Under the pieces are notes generated by a model that was given only the letters and a program-made list of their open reading frames with translations, was not told where the DNA came from and did no database searches. 60,105 nucleotides of DNA from a bacterium (lineage in GTDB: Bacteria > Ratteibacteria > UBA8468 > B48-G9 > DTJG01): the NCBI GenBank assembly GCA_021800535.1, contig JAJYYV010000007.1:1-60105 (forward strand), in the 5' to 3' direction. The first letter of the stretch is position 1. Each line of letters opens with the position of its first letter. The translations under genes were made by a program, and so were the position numbers. Positions 36,387 to 45,718 of the stretch are shown here, one piece after another.

Positions 36387-37757
36387 TTAGGTGAAAATAG
36401 ATTTTATAAATTCTTTAAATTTTTCATATCTATTTGGAATAATCTCAAATTTTTCTTTTTTTGTATCAAGTTTTTCCATACTTTTTGGAAATTCTGGTTT
36501 TATATGTAAAATCTCTTCTATTTTTTCTGAAAATTTTGCAGGGTCAGCTGTTTCAAGACAAATAATAGGTTGTTCTTTAATATTTGATTTTTCTGCTGAT
36601 GCTACTGCAACTGCTCCATGTGGTTCTATTATTATATTATATTGTTCATAATATTTTTTTATTACATTATCCACCTCTGTATCATTTATGGAAAAAGATA
36701 TAAAATCTTTTCTCATTTTTTTTATATCCGGATATTTTTTAAAAACCCCTTTTTTTATAACATTACCATATTCATCTCTGACATCCAAAAACCATCCTCC
36801 ATACAAATCCATCAATCTGGCAAGATTACTTGGGTGTCCAACATTCATAGCATTTGATGAACATTTTTTTGATGGAACCACAGGGGAATATCTGCCTGTT
36901 TTTAGAAATCCCGGGAATTCATCATTTTTATTGACGGCAACTATAAATTTATTAACAGGAAGTCCTGTTTTTTTTGCTAAAACTCCTCCCATAAGGTTTC
37001 CAAAATTTCCTGAAGGTACAGAAAAATTTATTTTTTTACTGTCAATTCTGCTATATGCATAAAAATAATAAACACTCTGTGGAATGAGTCTGCCAATATT
37101 TATAGAATTTGCTGATGTTAAATTTAGATTTTTAAAATTTTGATCATTGAATGCTTTTTTGATAATAGCCTGACAATCATCAAATTTTCCTTTTATAGCA
37201 ATTGGATGAATATTATAATCAAGTGTTGTCATCTGTTTTCTTTGTTTTTCTGTAACTTCATCTTTTGGGAAAAGAATTACAACATCTATATTTTTCATAT
37301 GTAAAAATGCATTTGCAATTGCACTTCCTGTATCCCCGGATGTTGCAACCAGGACAATAAGATGTTTATCATTCATACTTGTAAAATATTCCATAAATCT
37401 TGCCATAAGCCTGGCAGCAAAATCTTTAAAAGATGCTGTAGGACCTCTATCAAGTCTGATTATGTAAAAATTTTCTGTGATATGTTCAATGGGGATAGTA
37501 AAATTATATGCTTCTTTTATCATTGAAAACAATTTATCATCAGGGATAACATCAGGAATAAAGTTTTTAATAACTTCAAAAGCTATTTGTTGGTATGACT
37601 TGTTTTTAAAAGAAAGTATTTCTTCTCCGGAGATTTTTTTAATTTTTTCAGGCATATAAAGACCATAATCCGGCGCTTGTCCCTGAAGAAGGGCAACAGA
37701 AAAAGGAACAGGTGGACAGGATTTATTGGTGCTATAAAATAAAATTTCTTTTTTCAT
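36387..37757 (-). CDS. thrC: Threonine synthase
   Basis: PLP enzyme converting phosphohomoserine to threonine. 456 residues; N-terminal ThrC domain (VPFSVALLQGQAPDYGLYMP), the PLP lysine in GPTASFKDFAARLMARF near residue 110, VATSGDTGSAIANAF near 140, and PSGNFGNLMGGVLAKK near 240. Belongs to the bacterial-type long ThrC group. In one operon with the conserved unknown upstream (three-base gap) and the proposed homoserine kinase downstream. Confidence 0.95.
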   Translation of the reverse strand: MKKEILFYSTNKSCPPVPFSVALLQGQAPDYGLYMPEKIKKISGEEILSFKNKSYQQIAFEVIKNFIPDVIPDDKLFSMIKEAYNFTIPIEHITENFYIIRLDRGPTASFKDFAARLMARFMEYFTSMNDKHLIVLVATSGDTGSAIANAFLHMKNIDVVILFPKDEVTEKQRKQMTTLDYNIHPIAIKGKFDDCQAIIKKAFNDQNFKNLNLTSANSINIGRLIPQSVYYFYAYSRIDSKKINFSVPSGNFGNLMGGVLAKKTGLPVNKFIVAVNKNDEFPGFLKTGRYSPVVPSKKCSSNAMNVGHPSNLARLMDLYGGWFLDVRDEYGNVIKKGVFKKYPDIKKMRKDFISFSINDTEVDNVIKKYYEQYNIIIEPHGAVAVASAEKSNIKEQPIICLETADPAKFSEKIEEILHIKPEFPKSMEKLDTKKEKFEIIPNRYEKFKEFIKSIFT

Positions 37758-37760
37758 GGT

Positions 37761-38666
37761 TTAATTTGGATAATTAATTATTTTATCATATATATTAGGA
37801 ATACTAATTTTGTGGTCCATGTGGAAATAAAATCCTTTTCCTTGAGAACCTGTTGGTCTTTCAACAATATTTTTTCTGGGTCTGTAGTGTTCTATAAAAT
37901 CAAAAACAGCTGTTGTAAAATTCTGAATATTATATCCAAGATTTCTTACAATTGAAATGGCTTTTAAAAAGACTTCAGGTCCAATTACAGCACTTCCAAA
38001 ATTTAAAAAAACACCGTTTTCCAAGTGAGAAACACTTTCACAGTATTTATTAAAATCAATACCTGATGTTCCTCCGATAGAAGCAAAATTACATAATGGA
38101 TGTTGATGAATTATATCTGTTCCAATGGCAATATGATATGTTGTTGGAATTTTAAGTAAGTATGCCTGATATAGTACACATTTATCTTTATATGGAAATT
38201 TTTCTGGATTTTTCTCAATATATCTTGCTAAACTTTCTCCATATCCATAGCCATTTTTATAACCGGTTATTATAGCCTGGTTCATATATCTGCCGGTTTC
38301 TTCCCACATCCCAAAGGAACCATCTTTAATACTATTTGTTACATCTTCAGAAGTTGCCCCGCATAAAGCAATTTCAAAGTCATGAATACTTGTTGCTCCA
38401 TTGCCTGCTAAATGTTGAATGTATCCCATTTTTACCAATTCTATAAGATATAATGAAAGTCCGCATTTAATTACATGGCCTCCTATTGACCATATAATTA
38501 ATTTTCTATCTTTTTTGGCAGTCATTAACTTCTCTATAAATTGACTAAATTCCTCTGTTTCTGTTTTTTTAAATTTATATTCAAAAGGTGAAAGAAAATT
38601 ATCAACATTTACAAGATTGTTTCTGTTTTTTAATGAATATGTTTTAATTTTATTGAAGTCAATCAT
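37761..38666 (-). CDS. Conserved protein of unknown function upstream of thrC
   Basis: 301 residues. Conserved-looking blocks: KLIIWSIGGHVIKCGLSLYLI (around residues 54-74), AGNGATSIHDFEIALCGATSEDV (~92-114), DGSFGMWEETGRYMNQAI (~120-137), AIGTDIIHQHP (~181-191) and a Ser/Gly-rich NFASIGGTSGID. They suggest a Rossmann-like alpha/beta enzyme with His and Asp in possible catalytic places. I remember no confirmed function. A distant tie to deoxyhypusine-synthase-like folds was considered and is not supported by its motifs. Three bases upstream of thrC, so a link with threonine metabolism is possible. Confidence 0.75.
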   Translation of the reverse strand: MIDFNKIKTYSLKNRNNLVNVDNFLSPFEYKFKKTETEEFSQFIEKLMTAKKDRKLIIWSIGGHVIKCGLSLYLIELVKMGYIQHLAGNGATSIHDFEIALCGATSEDVTNSIKDGSFGMWEETGRYMNQAIITGYKNGYGYGESLARYIEKNPEKFPYKDKCVLYQAYLLKIPTTYHIAIGTDIIHQHPLCNFASIGGTSGIDFNKYCESVSHLENGVFLNFGSAVIGPEVFLKAISIVRNLGYNIQNFTTAVFDFIEHYRPRKNIVERPTGSQGKGFYFHMDHKISIPNIYDKIINYPN

Positions 38667-38687
38667 AAAAGATATCCTATAATGTAA

Positions 38688-39326
38688 TTAATCTATATTA
38701 TATTTTTTTTTTATCTCACAAATAATAAATTTTATTTTTTTTTCATTTAATGCTTGAATTATTATTGGATAGGCAAAATTTTGATTTTTTAATATTCCAT
38801 CATGTATAGGGATACATACCTTAGGTTTTAATTCTATAGCATAATCAATTGCCTCAGATATTCTCATCCATGGAGCATATACAGGTAAAGCAAGTATTTC
38901 AATGGATTTTTTAGGTTTGATTAAAGCATCTCCTGGAAAAAACATTTTATTGTTGATTAAATATCCAATATTTTGTATTACAGGAATAGAGGTATATATA
39001 ATAGCATGATTTTTGCCAAAACCCTCAATTGGAACTTCTTTTTCTTGAAAAAATTGTTCATTTTCAACAACAATACTTTCAATCTCATTTTTTTTAAGGA
39101 TTATAGACACGCTTTTATTAGTAATAATTTTTCCTTGAGGATTATTTGATAAAATTGTTTTTATTGAAGAAATATCGCAATGGTCCTGATGTTGATGTGT
39201 AATAAGAATTATATCAATATTTTTTATATTATTTTGAGCCATTGAATAATTTCCCGGGTCTGTTAATATTTTTACACCTTTTTCTTCAATTAATATACAA
39301 CTATGTCCTAATTTTGTTATTTTCAT
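38688..39326 (-). CDS. Metallo-beta-lactamase-fold hydrolase (UPF0173/YtxJ-like small MBL)
   Basis: ~212 residues of the MBL fold: MKITKLGHSCILIEEKG, then ILITHQHQDHCDIS (HxHxDH metal motif near residue 50), PGDALI (metal Asp), and PIHDG (last His). The compact size and GHSCILI start match the small MBL hydrolases of the UPF0173 group, of unknown substrate. Start at the ATG at 39326; the frame runs further to 39494 through the opposite-strand tRNA-Thr, which is rejected. Confidence 0.8.
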   Translation of the reverse strand: MKITKLGHSCILIEEKGVKILTDPGNYSMAQNNIKNIDIILITHQHQDHCDISSIKTILSNNPQGKIITNKSVSIILKKNEIESIVVENEQFFQEKEVPIEGFGKNHAIIYTSIPVIQNIGYLINNKMFFPGDALIKPKKSIEILALPVYAPWMRISEAIDYAIELKPKVCIPIHDGILKNQNFAYPIIIQALNEKKIKFIICEIKKKYNID

Positions 39327-39430
39327 GATAGATGATATCCATTTCCTTATTATTAATGATATCTTTAGTTTATCATAAAAAGATGAATTTTTATAGATTG
39401 TAAAAATTATGATACTATATTTTGACAAAA

Positions 39431-39502
39431 GCTGCTGTGGCTCAGAGGTAGAGCACGTCCTTGGTAAGGACGGGGTCATGGGTTCGATTCCCATCAGCAG
39501 CT
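39431..39502 (+). tRNA. tRNA-Thr (anticodon GGT)
   Basis: Acceptor GCTGCTG pairs with CAGCAGC; D-stem GCTC/GAGC; anticodon loop TTGGTAA with GGT; T-arm ATGGG-TTCGATT-CCCAT; discriminator T. Its 3' end is copied at 39609-39626 as part of repeat element B. Confidence 0.95.
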
Positions 39503-39658
39503 ATAAGCATCTATGAATGGAATCGAAGAGAGCGAAGTAAGGGATTGTGAGCTGGCGCAACAATCCCAGCGAGTGGCCGACCCCGAGTGTAGTGAGAACG
39601 AGGGGCGCCGATTCCCATCAGCAGCTATAAGCATCTATGAATGGAATCGAAGAGAGCG
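39485..39658 (+). repeat. tRNA-linked repeat element B, downstream of tRNA-Thr
   Basis: A 50-base direct repeat, 39485-39534 and 39609-39658 (period 124), begins in the tRNA T-loop (CGATTCCC) and runs past the tRNA end into GAAGAGAGCG, the first bases of the core. The core between them has hairpin GGGATTGT/ACAATCCC (39541-39567), then CCCCGAG...ACGAGGGG and GGCGCC, immediately before the second tRNA end. Thus element B looks like a tandem repeat with its second unit broken off. From 39659 to 39835 I see nothing further. Confidence 0.85.
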
Positions 39659-39835
39659 GATGTTTATTTTAATTTCCTGAGTTTTCCAATTAGTGCAATA
39701 TTTTGATCAGGAAACCTCTTTTAGTGAATTTGACAACTACAGATTTGGATAATAAAGTATACTTACTTGCAAAATAAAAAAATGGTATCCATTTAGCTTG
39801 ATATTGCGAATTACAGATTAATATATTACAAAAAA

Positions 39836-40861
39836 ATGATTAATATTGGTTTAATAGGTTTTGGATTTATAGGAAGAATTCATTATTCCTGTTATAGTAA
39901 TCTTTCAAAAGTAAAAATTTTTTCAATATGCGATGAAGATATTGAAAGATTAAAAAACCGGAAAGATATACAGGGCAATATAAATATAGAACAAAATATT
40001 GCAGATTTTTCAAGTATAAAAAAAACAACAATTCCAGATGAAATTTTTAAAGACCCACAAATACAAATAGTAGATTTATGTATTCCCACATTTTTACATT
40101 GTAAATATACAATAAAAGCAGCAGAATCAGGTAAACATGTTTTTTGTGAAAAGCCAATGGCAAGAAATATAAAGGAAGCACAGAAAATGATAGATGCCTG
40201 TAAATCTAATGGTACAAAACTTATGATAGGGCATGTATTAAGATTCTGGATGGAATATCTTTTTTTAAAAAATGCAATTCAATCTGTTAGATATGGAAAT
40301 CTAATTTCTATAGTTTTTACAAGGCTTTCACCTACTCCTAAATGGAGTAAAAATAACTGGTTTTTAAATTCAAAACTTGGAGGAGAAGCAATTCTGGACC
40401 TTCATATACATGATGTAGATGCAGCATTATGGCTATTAGGGAAACCCAAATTAATATTTGCTCAGGGTAAAATAAAAAAATCTATAGGAAAAGGGATAAA
40501 TTATGTTGTTGCAAATTATCTTTATGAAAATGGACCTGCCTGTACATTAGAAGGAGGATGGATAATTGAAGGAAATTTTCCATTTACAATGGAATTTTTA
40601 GCAACATTTGAAAATGCAACTATTTTATATGATTCCAGAAATAAACCTACTCTTTGCGTATATGAAAAAGATAAACAGCCTGTATATCCTAATATACCTG
40701 TTGAAAATGCTTATCAGAAAGAAATAGAATATTTTTTAAATTGTATAGAAAAAAATAAAAATGTAGAAGAATCTACACCTGAAACATCTCTTGAAGCATT
40801 GAAATTTGTCTACTATGAAAAATTTTCAATAAAAAAAGGTAAAACAATTAAAATAAAATGA
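39836..40861 (+). CDS. Gfo/Idh/MocA family oxidoreductase
   Basis: 341 residues. N-terminal NAD(P)-binding Rossmann: IGLIGFGFIGRIHYSCYSNL; then VDLCIPTFLHCKYTIKAAESGKHVFCEKPMARN near residues 80-110 with the conserved EKP; C-terminal alpha/beta domain with GGEAILDLHIHDVDAALWLLG near residue 182 carrying the catalytic His-x-x-Asp. Oxidises or rearranges a sugar or inositol; the substrate is unknown. Overlaps the sugar isomerase downstream by four bases, so the two probably act on one pathway. No clear ribosome site at the start. Confidence 0.85.
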   Translation: MINIGLIGFGFIGRIHYSCYSNLSKVKIFSICDEDIERLKNRKDIQGNINIEQNIADFSSIKKTTIPDEIFKDPQIQIVDLCIPTFLHCKYTIKAAESGKHVFCEKPMARNIKEAQKMIDACKSNGTKLMIGHVLRFWMEYLFLKNAIQSVRYGNLISIVFTRLSPTPKWSKNNWFLNSKLGGEAILDLHIHDVDAALWLLGKPKLIFAQGKIKKSIGKGINYVVANYLYENGPACTLEGGWIIEGNFPFTMEFLATFENATILYDSRNKPTLCVYEKDKQPVYPNIPVENAYQKEIEYFLNCIEKNKNVEESTPETSLEALKFVYYEKFSIKKGKTIKIK

Positions 40862-41676
40862 AATTAAAATTAGGAGTTATAACAGGATTTGATTTAGAAA
40901 GTTTTTCCAGAATAAAAGAACTTGGATTTGACACATGTCAAATTGGCTGCTGGAATTCCGCAATATACACTCAAAAAAATGCCATTGAGCTCAAAGAAAA
41001 AGCAGAAAAATCAAACATTGAGATAACCGCATTATGGGTAGGCTGGCCCGGACCTGCAGTGTGGAATTTTTTTGAAGGGCCACTAACTTTGGGACTTGTT
41101 CCATTAGAATATCGCTATATCCGTACAGAAGTTTTGAAAAAAGCTTCTGAATTTGCAAAAATTTTAAATGTTCAAAATATTATAACGCATGTTGGTTTTA
41201 TACCGGAAAATCCAAATGATTCTCTTTATAGAAGTTTGATTCCAGTATTATGTGATATAGTAAGTTATTTAAAAAACAACAATCAATTTTTTAATTTTGA
41301 AACCGGGCAGGAAACTCCAATAACACTTTTAAGAACGATTCAAAATATTCAAAATATGGGGCTTAATAATATTGGTATTAATTTTGACCCGGCAAATCTT
41401 TTGCTTTATGGTAAAGCAAATCCTATAGATGCTCTTGATTTACTGGGTAAATATGTAAGAGGTGTACATATAAAAGATGGAGAATATCCAACAGATGGAA
41501 TCAATATCGGACGAGAAAAACCTGTTGGTGAAGGTAGAATAAATTTCCACGAATTGATAAAGAAACTTAAAGATTTTAATTATAAAGGAGTTTTAACCAT
41601 TGAACGTGAAATCTTAGGCCCCCGGCAAAAAAAAGATATTATAAAAGCAAAAAAATTGTTATTGAGTATGCTGTGA
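40858..41676 (+). CDS. Sugar phosphate isomerase/epimerase (xylose-isomerase-like TIM barrel)
   Basis: 272 residues of the AP-endonuclease-2/xylose-isomerase-like barrel. LGVITGFDLESFSRIKELGFDTCQIG start, NFETGQETPITLL near residue 143 (metal Glu), NIGINFDPANLLLYG near 175 (metal Asp) and VRGVHIKDGEYP near 201 (metal His), GEGRINFHELIKKLKDFNYKGVLTIERE end with the last metal Glu near 249. Pair with the Gfo/Idh/MocA enzyme by ATGA overlap. From 41677 to 41936 the gap holds only a short hairpin (CGTA/TACG near 41808-41822). Confidence 0.85.
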   Translation: MKLKLGVITGFDLESFSRIKELGFDTCQIGCWNSAIYTQKNAIELKEKAEKSNIEITALWVGWPGPAVWNFFEGPLTLGLVPLEYRYIRTEVLKKASEFAKILNVQNIITHVGFIPENPNDSLYRSLIPVLCDIVSYLKNNNQFFNFETGQETPITLLRTIQNIQNMGLNNIGINFDPANLLLYGKANPIDALDLLGKYVRGVHIKDGEYPTDGINIGREKPVGEGRINFHELIKKLKDFNYKGVLTIEREILGPRQKKDIIKAKKLLLSML

Positions 41677-41936
41677 AATTTCTCAAACTATATTCAAACT
41701 TTTACCGGAATTTATTCGTGTGGAGTGTCTACATGCCGCTGATACTTTTTTGATAGGATTGTTTGAGAGCGATATTTTCCTCATGGAATCAGTTTGGGCT
41801 AAAATCGTAGACTTCCTACGAACGCAGAGTTTTTTTCTTATCTATAGTCTAAAAGTGTATGATTTTCCATTTATAGAATTTGAATAAGACATGTTTTTTA
41901 TTTAATTGGGAAAATGTAAATTCGTTTTAGTTTCAG

Positions 41937-43961
41937 TTATTGTAATAATCTTTTTTTAAAAAAATCTTTAAAACCAGTTTTAAAAGCAGGTGAATTCCGT
42001 CTGAGTCTAAAATCAAAATTTTTTACTGCAGAAAAAAATGGGTCAGCAATTACAGAATGTTTATCCATACCTTTTTTCTGCCATTGTTTGAATGTGAAAT
42101 TATTAATTGTTATTTCAGATTTGGTTTCATTCCAGTAAAGGTTGTAATCAAATGCGAGAATGTATTTTTTAAAATCAGCATCTATCATTAGTATTAATTT
42201 CCCTTTATTATAATAAACAATATTATGTTCAAAAGTAAAACTTAAATGGTTTTCAGATTTGGTTATTTGAATTTGTTGGTCTCTGGCAAAAGCAAAAATA
42301 TTGTTCCTAACAATATTTTCTTTTCCGTAATGCTGATGGAACCCACCATGTGTCGTATAATAAACAATGTTGTTTTCCGCTACTATATGGGAACTACCTT
42401 CATCAAAGTATATTCCCCATCCGCCATATTTAAATCCTGCTACATCATGAATAATATTATAACGAATAAGTGTACCTGGTTGTACCCCCAAAGTATAAAT
42501 ACCTCCCATATCACTTAAAATTGGACCATCTCCGTTTGAAAGTACCCCAATATGATGAATATGATTAAATTCAACTATGTTTTCCTTTGCCAGAGTTGGA
42601 CCATATCCCCATGTCCATCCTATTGAAATTCCCGAGTAATAAAAATCATGTATATGATTATGTCTGATATAATTTTTATAACTTTGGCCAATCCATATAC
42701 CAATAGCGCTGTGAAAAAGCAGCCCGCCATTATGAATTTGACAGTTTGAAATACTGTTGGAGTATGTATGTAAATTTTTGGTTTTTTGTTTTTCATCAAA
42801 AGTACGTATAGATTCACCAATTTTTATTCCACCTGCTCCTAAGTCAGAAAATTGGCAACCTATGATTTTATTGTTTGAACAACCATCAACAATCTCAATG
42901 CCATAAGTACCGAGATTAATAAAATGGCAATTTATAAAAGTACATTTTTTTACCCCTTTGCCGTAAACAGCACCTGGTACGCTTACAGCAGCCTGATCCG
43001 AACCGCTATTTATTGTTGATAGGCGCCATTCTGTGTGAGAAAAAATCAGACCATTAAAAATTATGTTTTCAACAAATTTTTCTTTTTCCGGTTTACCTTC
43101 CAATCTGATAATCTGGCTTAGTACTGGTGCAATTATTTCATTTTTATCTATTTGTTCATCCCTGTCAGGAAGATAATAAAGAGTCCCTGTTTGTCTGTTT
43201 AGATACCATTCATGAGGTGAATCCAAAAACTCAAAAATATTTTCAAGATAGTAAATATCTTCCGCCTCAGGTTTAAAAACAGTAGGTCTATCAAAAGAAA
43301 TAATGTTTCTTTTTCTGTCTATATTTTTAATAAAGGCTCGTGATTCAACCCACTTGTTCATTATAACTATTTCTGTATTATCAACATTAAAAGCTTCTTT
43401 TAAATCAGTTTTTTTAAAATAAAAATTAGTTTGACCTGTTTGCCAGTTTGTTTTATTGGACGGATCCTGAATCTGTTCTATTTTAAAATATCCTTTTTTT
43501 GGATACCTTGTACGAGTCTGTCTTTTTTCATTAACCCATATCTGGCTGAAATACCATTTTTTATTTTTTACTTCCGGAATTTTTGCTTTCCATAAATTTT
43601 TTCCATTTACATTTGTTTTTTCCCATTTTTCAATACTTTTTCCTCCACTGATAATGACTTTTTCATTTTTATAATTCGTAAACGTTATATCGGAATCCTC
43701 TGGAGTAAAAACCAAAGGTTTGGATAAAAAATAAATTCCGGTTCTAATAAAAACAATTACATGTTTGTTTGTTTTTGCATCATAGGTTTGTTTTTTTAAT
43801 TTTCTGACAATATAAATCGCTTTTTCTAATGTTAAAAAAGGACCATCTTTTTTGTTTTTATCTGGAGAGGGTATTTTTCCTGACCATCTGTCAGATCCAT
43901 TTTTGGCAACATAAAATTTTAATGTAAATTTATTCATGTTGGTTTTGATTTTAGCCTCCAT
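41937..43961 (-). CDS. Right-handed parallel beta-helix protein, possible polysaccharide-active enzyme
   Basis: 674 residues. FYVAKNGSDRWSGKIPSPDKNKKDGPFLTLEKAI at the N-terminus (residues ~16-50) is the start shared by many beta-helix polysaccharide lyases and GH141-like enzymes. A long run of short repeats of beta-helix type follows from ~300 to 600: NNKIIGCQFSDLGAGGI, NYIRHNHIHDFYYSGIS, NIVEFNHIHHIGVLS, LIRYNIIHDVAGF, IVAENNIVYY, NIVRNNIFAF. No signal peptide is visible, which is odd for a polysaccharide enzyme; an alternative start at 43937 does not add one. It is not in an operon with its neighbours. Substrate unknown. Confidence 0.75.
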   Translation of the reverse strand: MEAKIKTNMNKFTLKFYVAKNGSDRWSGKIPSPDKNKKDGPFLTLEKAIYIVRKLKKQTYDAKTNKHVIVFIRTGIYFLSKPLVFTPEDSDITFTNYKNEKVIISGGKSIEKWEKTNVNGKNLWKAKIPEVKNKKWYFSQIWVNEKRQTRTRYPKKGYFKIEQIQDPSNKTNWQTGQTNFYFKKTDLKEAFNVDNTEIVIMNKWVESRAFIKNIDRKRNIISFDRPTVFKPEAEDIYYLENIFEFLDSPHEWYLNRQTGTLYYLPDRDEQIDKNEIIAPVLSQIIRLEGKPEKEKFVENIIFNGLIFSHTEWRLSTINSGSDQAAVSVPGAVYGKGVKKCTFINCHFINLGTYGIEIVDGCSNNKIIGCQFSDLGAGGIKIGESIRTFDEKQKTKNLHTYSNSISNCQIHNGGLLFHSAIGIWIGQSYKNYIRHNHIHDFYYSGISIGWTWGYGPTLAKENIVEFNHIHHIGVLSNGDGPILSDMGGIYTLGVQPGTLIRYNIIHDVAGFKYGGWGIYFDEGSSHIVAENNIVYYTTHGGFHQHYGKENIVRNNIFAFARDQQIQITKSENHLSFTFEHNIVYYNKGKLILMIDADFKKYILAFDYNLYWNETKSEITINNFTFKQWQKKGMDKHSVIADPFFSAVKNFDFRLRRNSPAFKTGFKDFFKKRLLQ

Positions 43962-44083
43962 AATTATTCCATCTATATCCCACTACAACATCCAAATTTC
44001 GTAGATTCTACTTTTCTGTTTGTATCTCTTCATCTAACATTTGATAGATTTTTTATAAATTATTAATGAGGCAATTCATAAAT

Positions 44084-44111
44084 TTGACAAAATTTTATTA
44101 TAAGTTAAAAT
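44084..44111 (+). promoter_or_regulatory. Candidate sigma-70 promoter of the tuf/ribosomal operon
   Basis: TTGACA (44084-44089), 16-base spacer, TAAAAT (44106-44111), with a further TATAAT at 44133-44138. It gives a leader of ~150 bases before tuf; the rest of the 310-base gap (43962-44271) is AT-rich without other support. Confidence 0.6.
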
Positions 44112-44271
44112 CTATATTTACACTCTGTTAATTATAATATAAAACTTAGTTAATATCAATGAATCTAAAATTTTGCAATCTTTTGTAAATAAGTTTTAGA
44201 TTTGTGTTTATAAATATTAATATTATGGTGTAAATATTTAAATAATTGTAAAATAATGGAGGGAAAATACA

Positions 44272-45474
44272 ATGGCAAAGGAAAAATTTGTAAGGAGTAA
44301 GCCTCATGTAAATATAGGGACAATAGGGCATGTAGACCATGGAAAGACTACGCTAACCAGTGCGATAACATATATATTATCAAAGACAAAGAAAGCCAAT
44401 TTTTTCAAATATGAAGATATAGATAAAGCTCCTGAGGAGAAAGAGAGGGGATTAACGATACAGATAGCGCATATAGAATATGAGACAGACAAGAGGCATT
44501 ATGCTCATATAGATTGTCCTGGGCATGCTGATTATATAAAGAACATGATAACAGGAGCTGCTCAGATGGATGGAGCGGTATTAGTGGTAAGTGCGCCGGA
44601 TGGGCCTATGCCGCAGACGCGGGAGCACATATTGTTAGCCAGACAGGTAGGAGTGCCTGCGATAGTGGTATTTATGAATAAGATGGATATGATGCAGGAT
44701 AAAGAATTAATAGACTTAGTGGAGTTAGAGATAAGGGAGTTATTAAGCAAGTATGAATTTCCAGGGGATGAGATACCGATAATCAAAGGTTCAGCAGTAG
44801 AGGCATTAAAAAGTGAGACAGGAGACAGGACAGATGAGAAAGCAAAATGTATATGGGAGTTAATGGATGCGATAGACAGTTATATACCTACGCCGGTAAG
44901 AGCGATAGACCAGCCATTTTTATTAGCAGTGGAGGATGTATTTACAATAACCGGAAGGGGAACAGTGGCGACAGGAAGAGTAGAGAGAGGAAAGGTAAAG
45001 GCAGGGCAGGAGGTAGATGTGGTAGGATTAAAGGATGGGATAAGCAAGACAGTCGTAACCAGTATAGAGATGTTCAGGAAGATATTAGATGATGCTGAGG
45101 CAGGGGACAATGTAGGGTTATTATTAAGAGGTATAGAGAAGGAGCAGATAGAGAGAGGGATGGTAATATCAGCGCCAGGTAGTATAACGCCGCATAAGAA
45201 ATTCAAAGCGCAGGTATATATATTAAAGAAAGAAGAAGGAGGAAGGCATACGCCATTTTTCAATGGATACAGGCCTCAATTTTATTTTAGGACGACAGAT
45301 GTTACAGGGAATGTAAAATTACCGCAGGGAGTGGAGATGGTAATGCCAGGGGATAATATAGAGGTGGAAGCAGAATTAATAATGCCAATAGCAATGGAGA
45401 AAGGATTAAGGTTTGCTATCAGGGAAGGAGGAAGGACAGTAGGTGCTGGAGCAATTTCTGAAATTATTGAATAA
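44272..45474 (+). CDS. tuf: Elongation factor Tu (copy 1)
   Basis: Carries aminoacyl-tRNA to the ribosome. 400 residues; [10 protein letters not shown] (P-loop), DCPGHADY (G3 with His), NKMD (G4), SAVEALKSE region (G5), then domains II-III with [15 protein letters not shown]. Family-typical. Ile codons are 33 ATA, 2 ATC, 3 ATT by my count, with TTA, GTA and AGG also favoured, unlike the surrounding ribosomal genes that mix ATT and ATA. The second copy at 59457 shares this bias and the ribosome-site region (AATGGAGGGA). Confidence 0.98.
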   Translation: MAKEKFVRSKPHVNIGTIGHVDHGKTTLTSAITYILSKTKKANFFKYEDIDKAPEEKERGLTIQIAHIEYETDKRHYAHIDCPGHADYIKNMITGAAQMDGAVLVVSAPDGPMPQTREHILLARQVGVPAIVVFMNKMDMMQDKELIDLVELEIRELLSKYEFPGDEIPIIKGSAVEALKSETGDRTDEKAKCIWELMDAIDSYIPTPVRAIDQPFLLAVEDVFTITGRGTVATGRVERGKVKAGQEVDVVGLKDGISKTVVTSIEMFRKILDDAEAGDNVGLLLRGIEKEQIERGMVISAPGSITPHKKFKAQVYILKKEEGGRHTPFFNGYRPQFYFRTTDVTGNVKLPQGVEMVMPGDNIEVEAELIMPIAMEKGLRFAIREGGRTVGAGAISEIIE

Positions 45475-45495
45475 TAAATATAAATAAAAAATATT

Positions 45496-45645
45496 ATGGA
45501 AGAAATAATTTTACTTTCTTGTTCCGAATGTAAGGACCGTAACTATTCTACTACAAAGAATAAGAAAAAAACAAAAGAAAAATTGGAATTGAATAAATTT
45601 TGTCCGCGATGTCGTAAGCATACACTACATAAAGAGATTAAGTAG
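45496..45645 (+). CDS. rpmG: Ribosomal protein L33 (zinc-type)
   Basis: 49 residues, too short for most gene lists. [22 protein letters not shown]-type start (residues 1-22), and [15 protein letters not shown] at the end. The C+ form with two CxxC pairs (CSEC, CPRC) binds zinc. Sits between tuf and tRNA-Trp as in many bacteria. Its TAG stop (45643-45645) overlaps the first two bases of the mature tRNA-Trp. Confidence 0.95.
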   Translation: MEEIILLSCSECKDRNYSTTKNKKKTKEKLELNKFCPRCRKHTLHKEIK

Positions 45646-45718
45646 GCCTGTAGCTCTAACGGCTGAGAGCGGCGGACTCCAAATCCGAAGGTTGGAGGTT
45701 CAAATCCTCCCAGGCCTG
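45644..45718 (+). tRNA. tRNA-Trp (anticodon CCA)
   Basis: Acceptor AGGCCTG pairs with CAGGCCT; D-stem GCTC/GAGC; anticodon loop CTCCAAA with CCA; one G-A mismatch at the top of the anticodon stem (27-43); T-arm GGAGG-TTCAAAT-CCTCC; discriminator G. Its 3' end is duplicated at 45838-45855 by element C. Confidence 0.93.

Noticed and set aside
37761-38666. Deoxyhypusine synthase call for the unknown upstream of thrC
   Set aside because: Signature motifs of deoxyhypusine synthase are not seen.
39327-39494. N-terminal extension of the MBL-fold protein
   Set aside because: Runs antisense through tRNA-Thr; the fold starts with the ATG at 39326.
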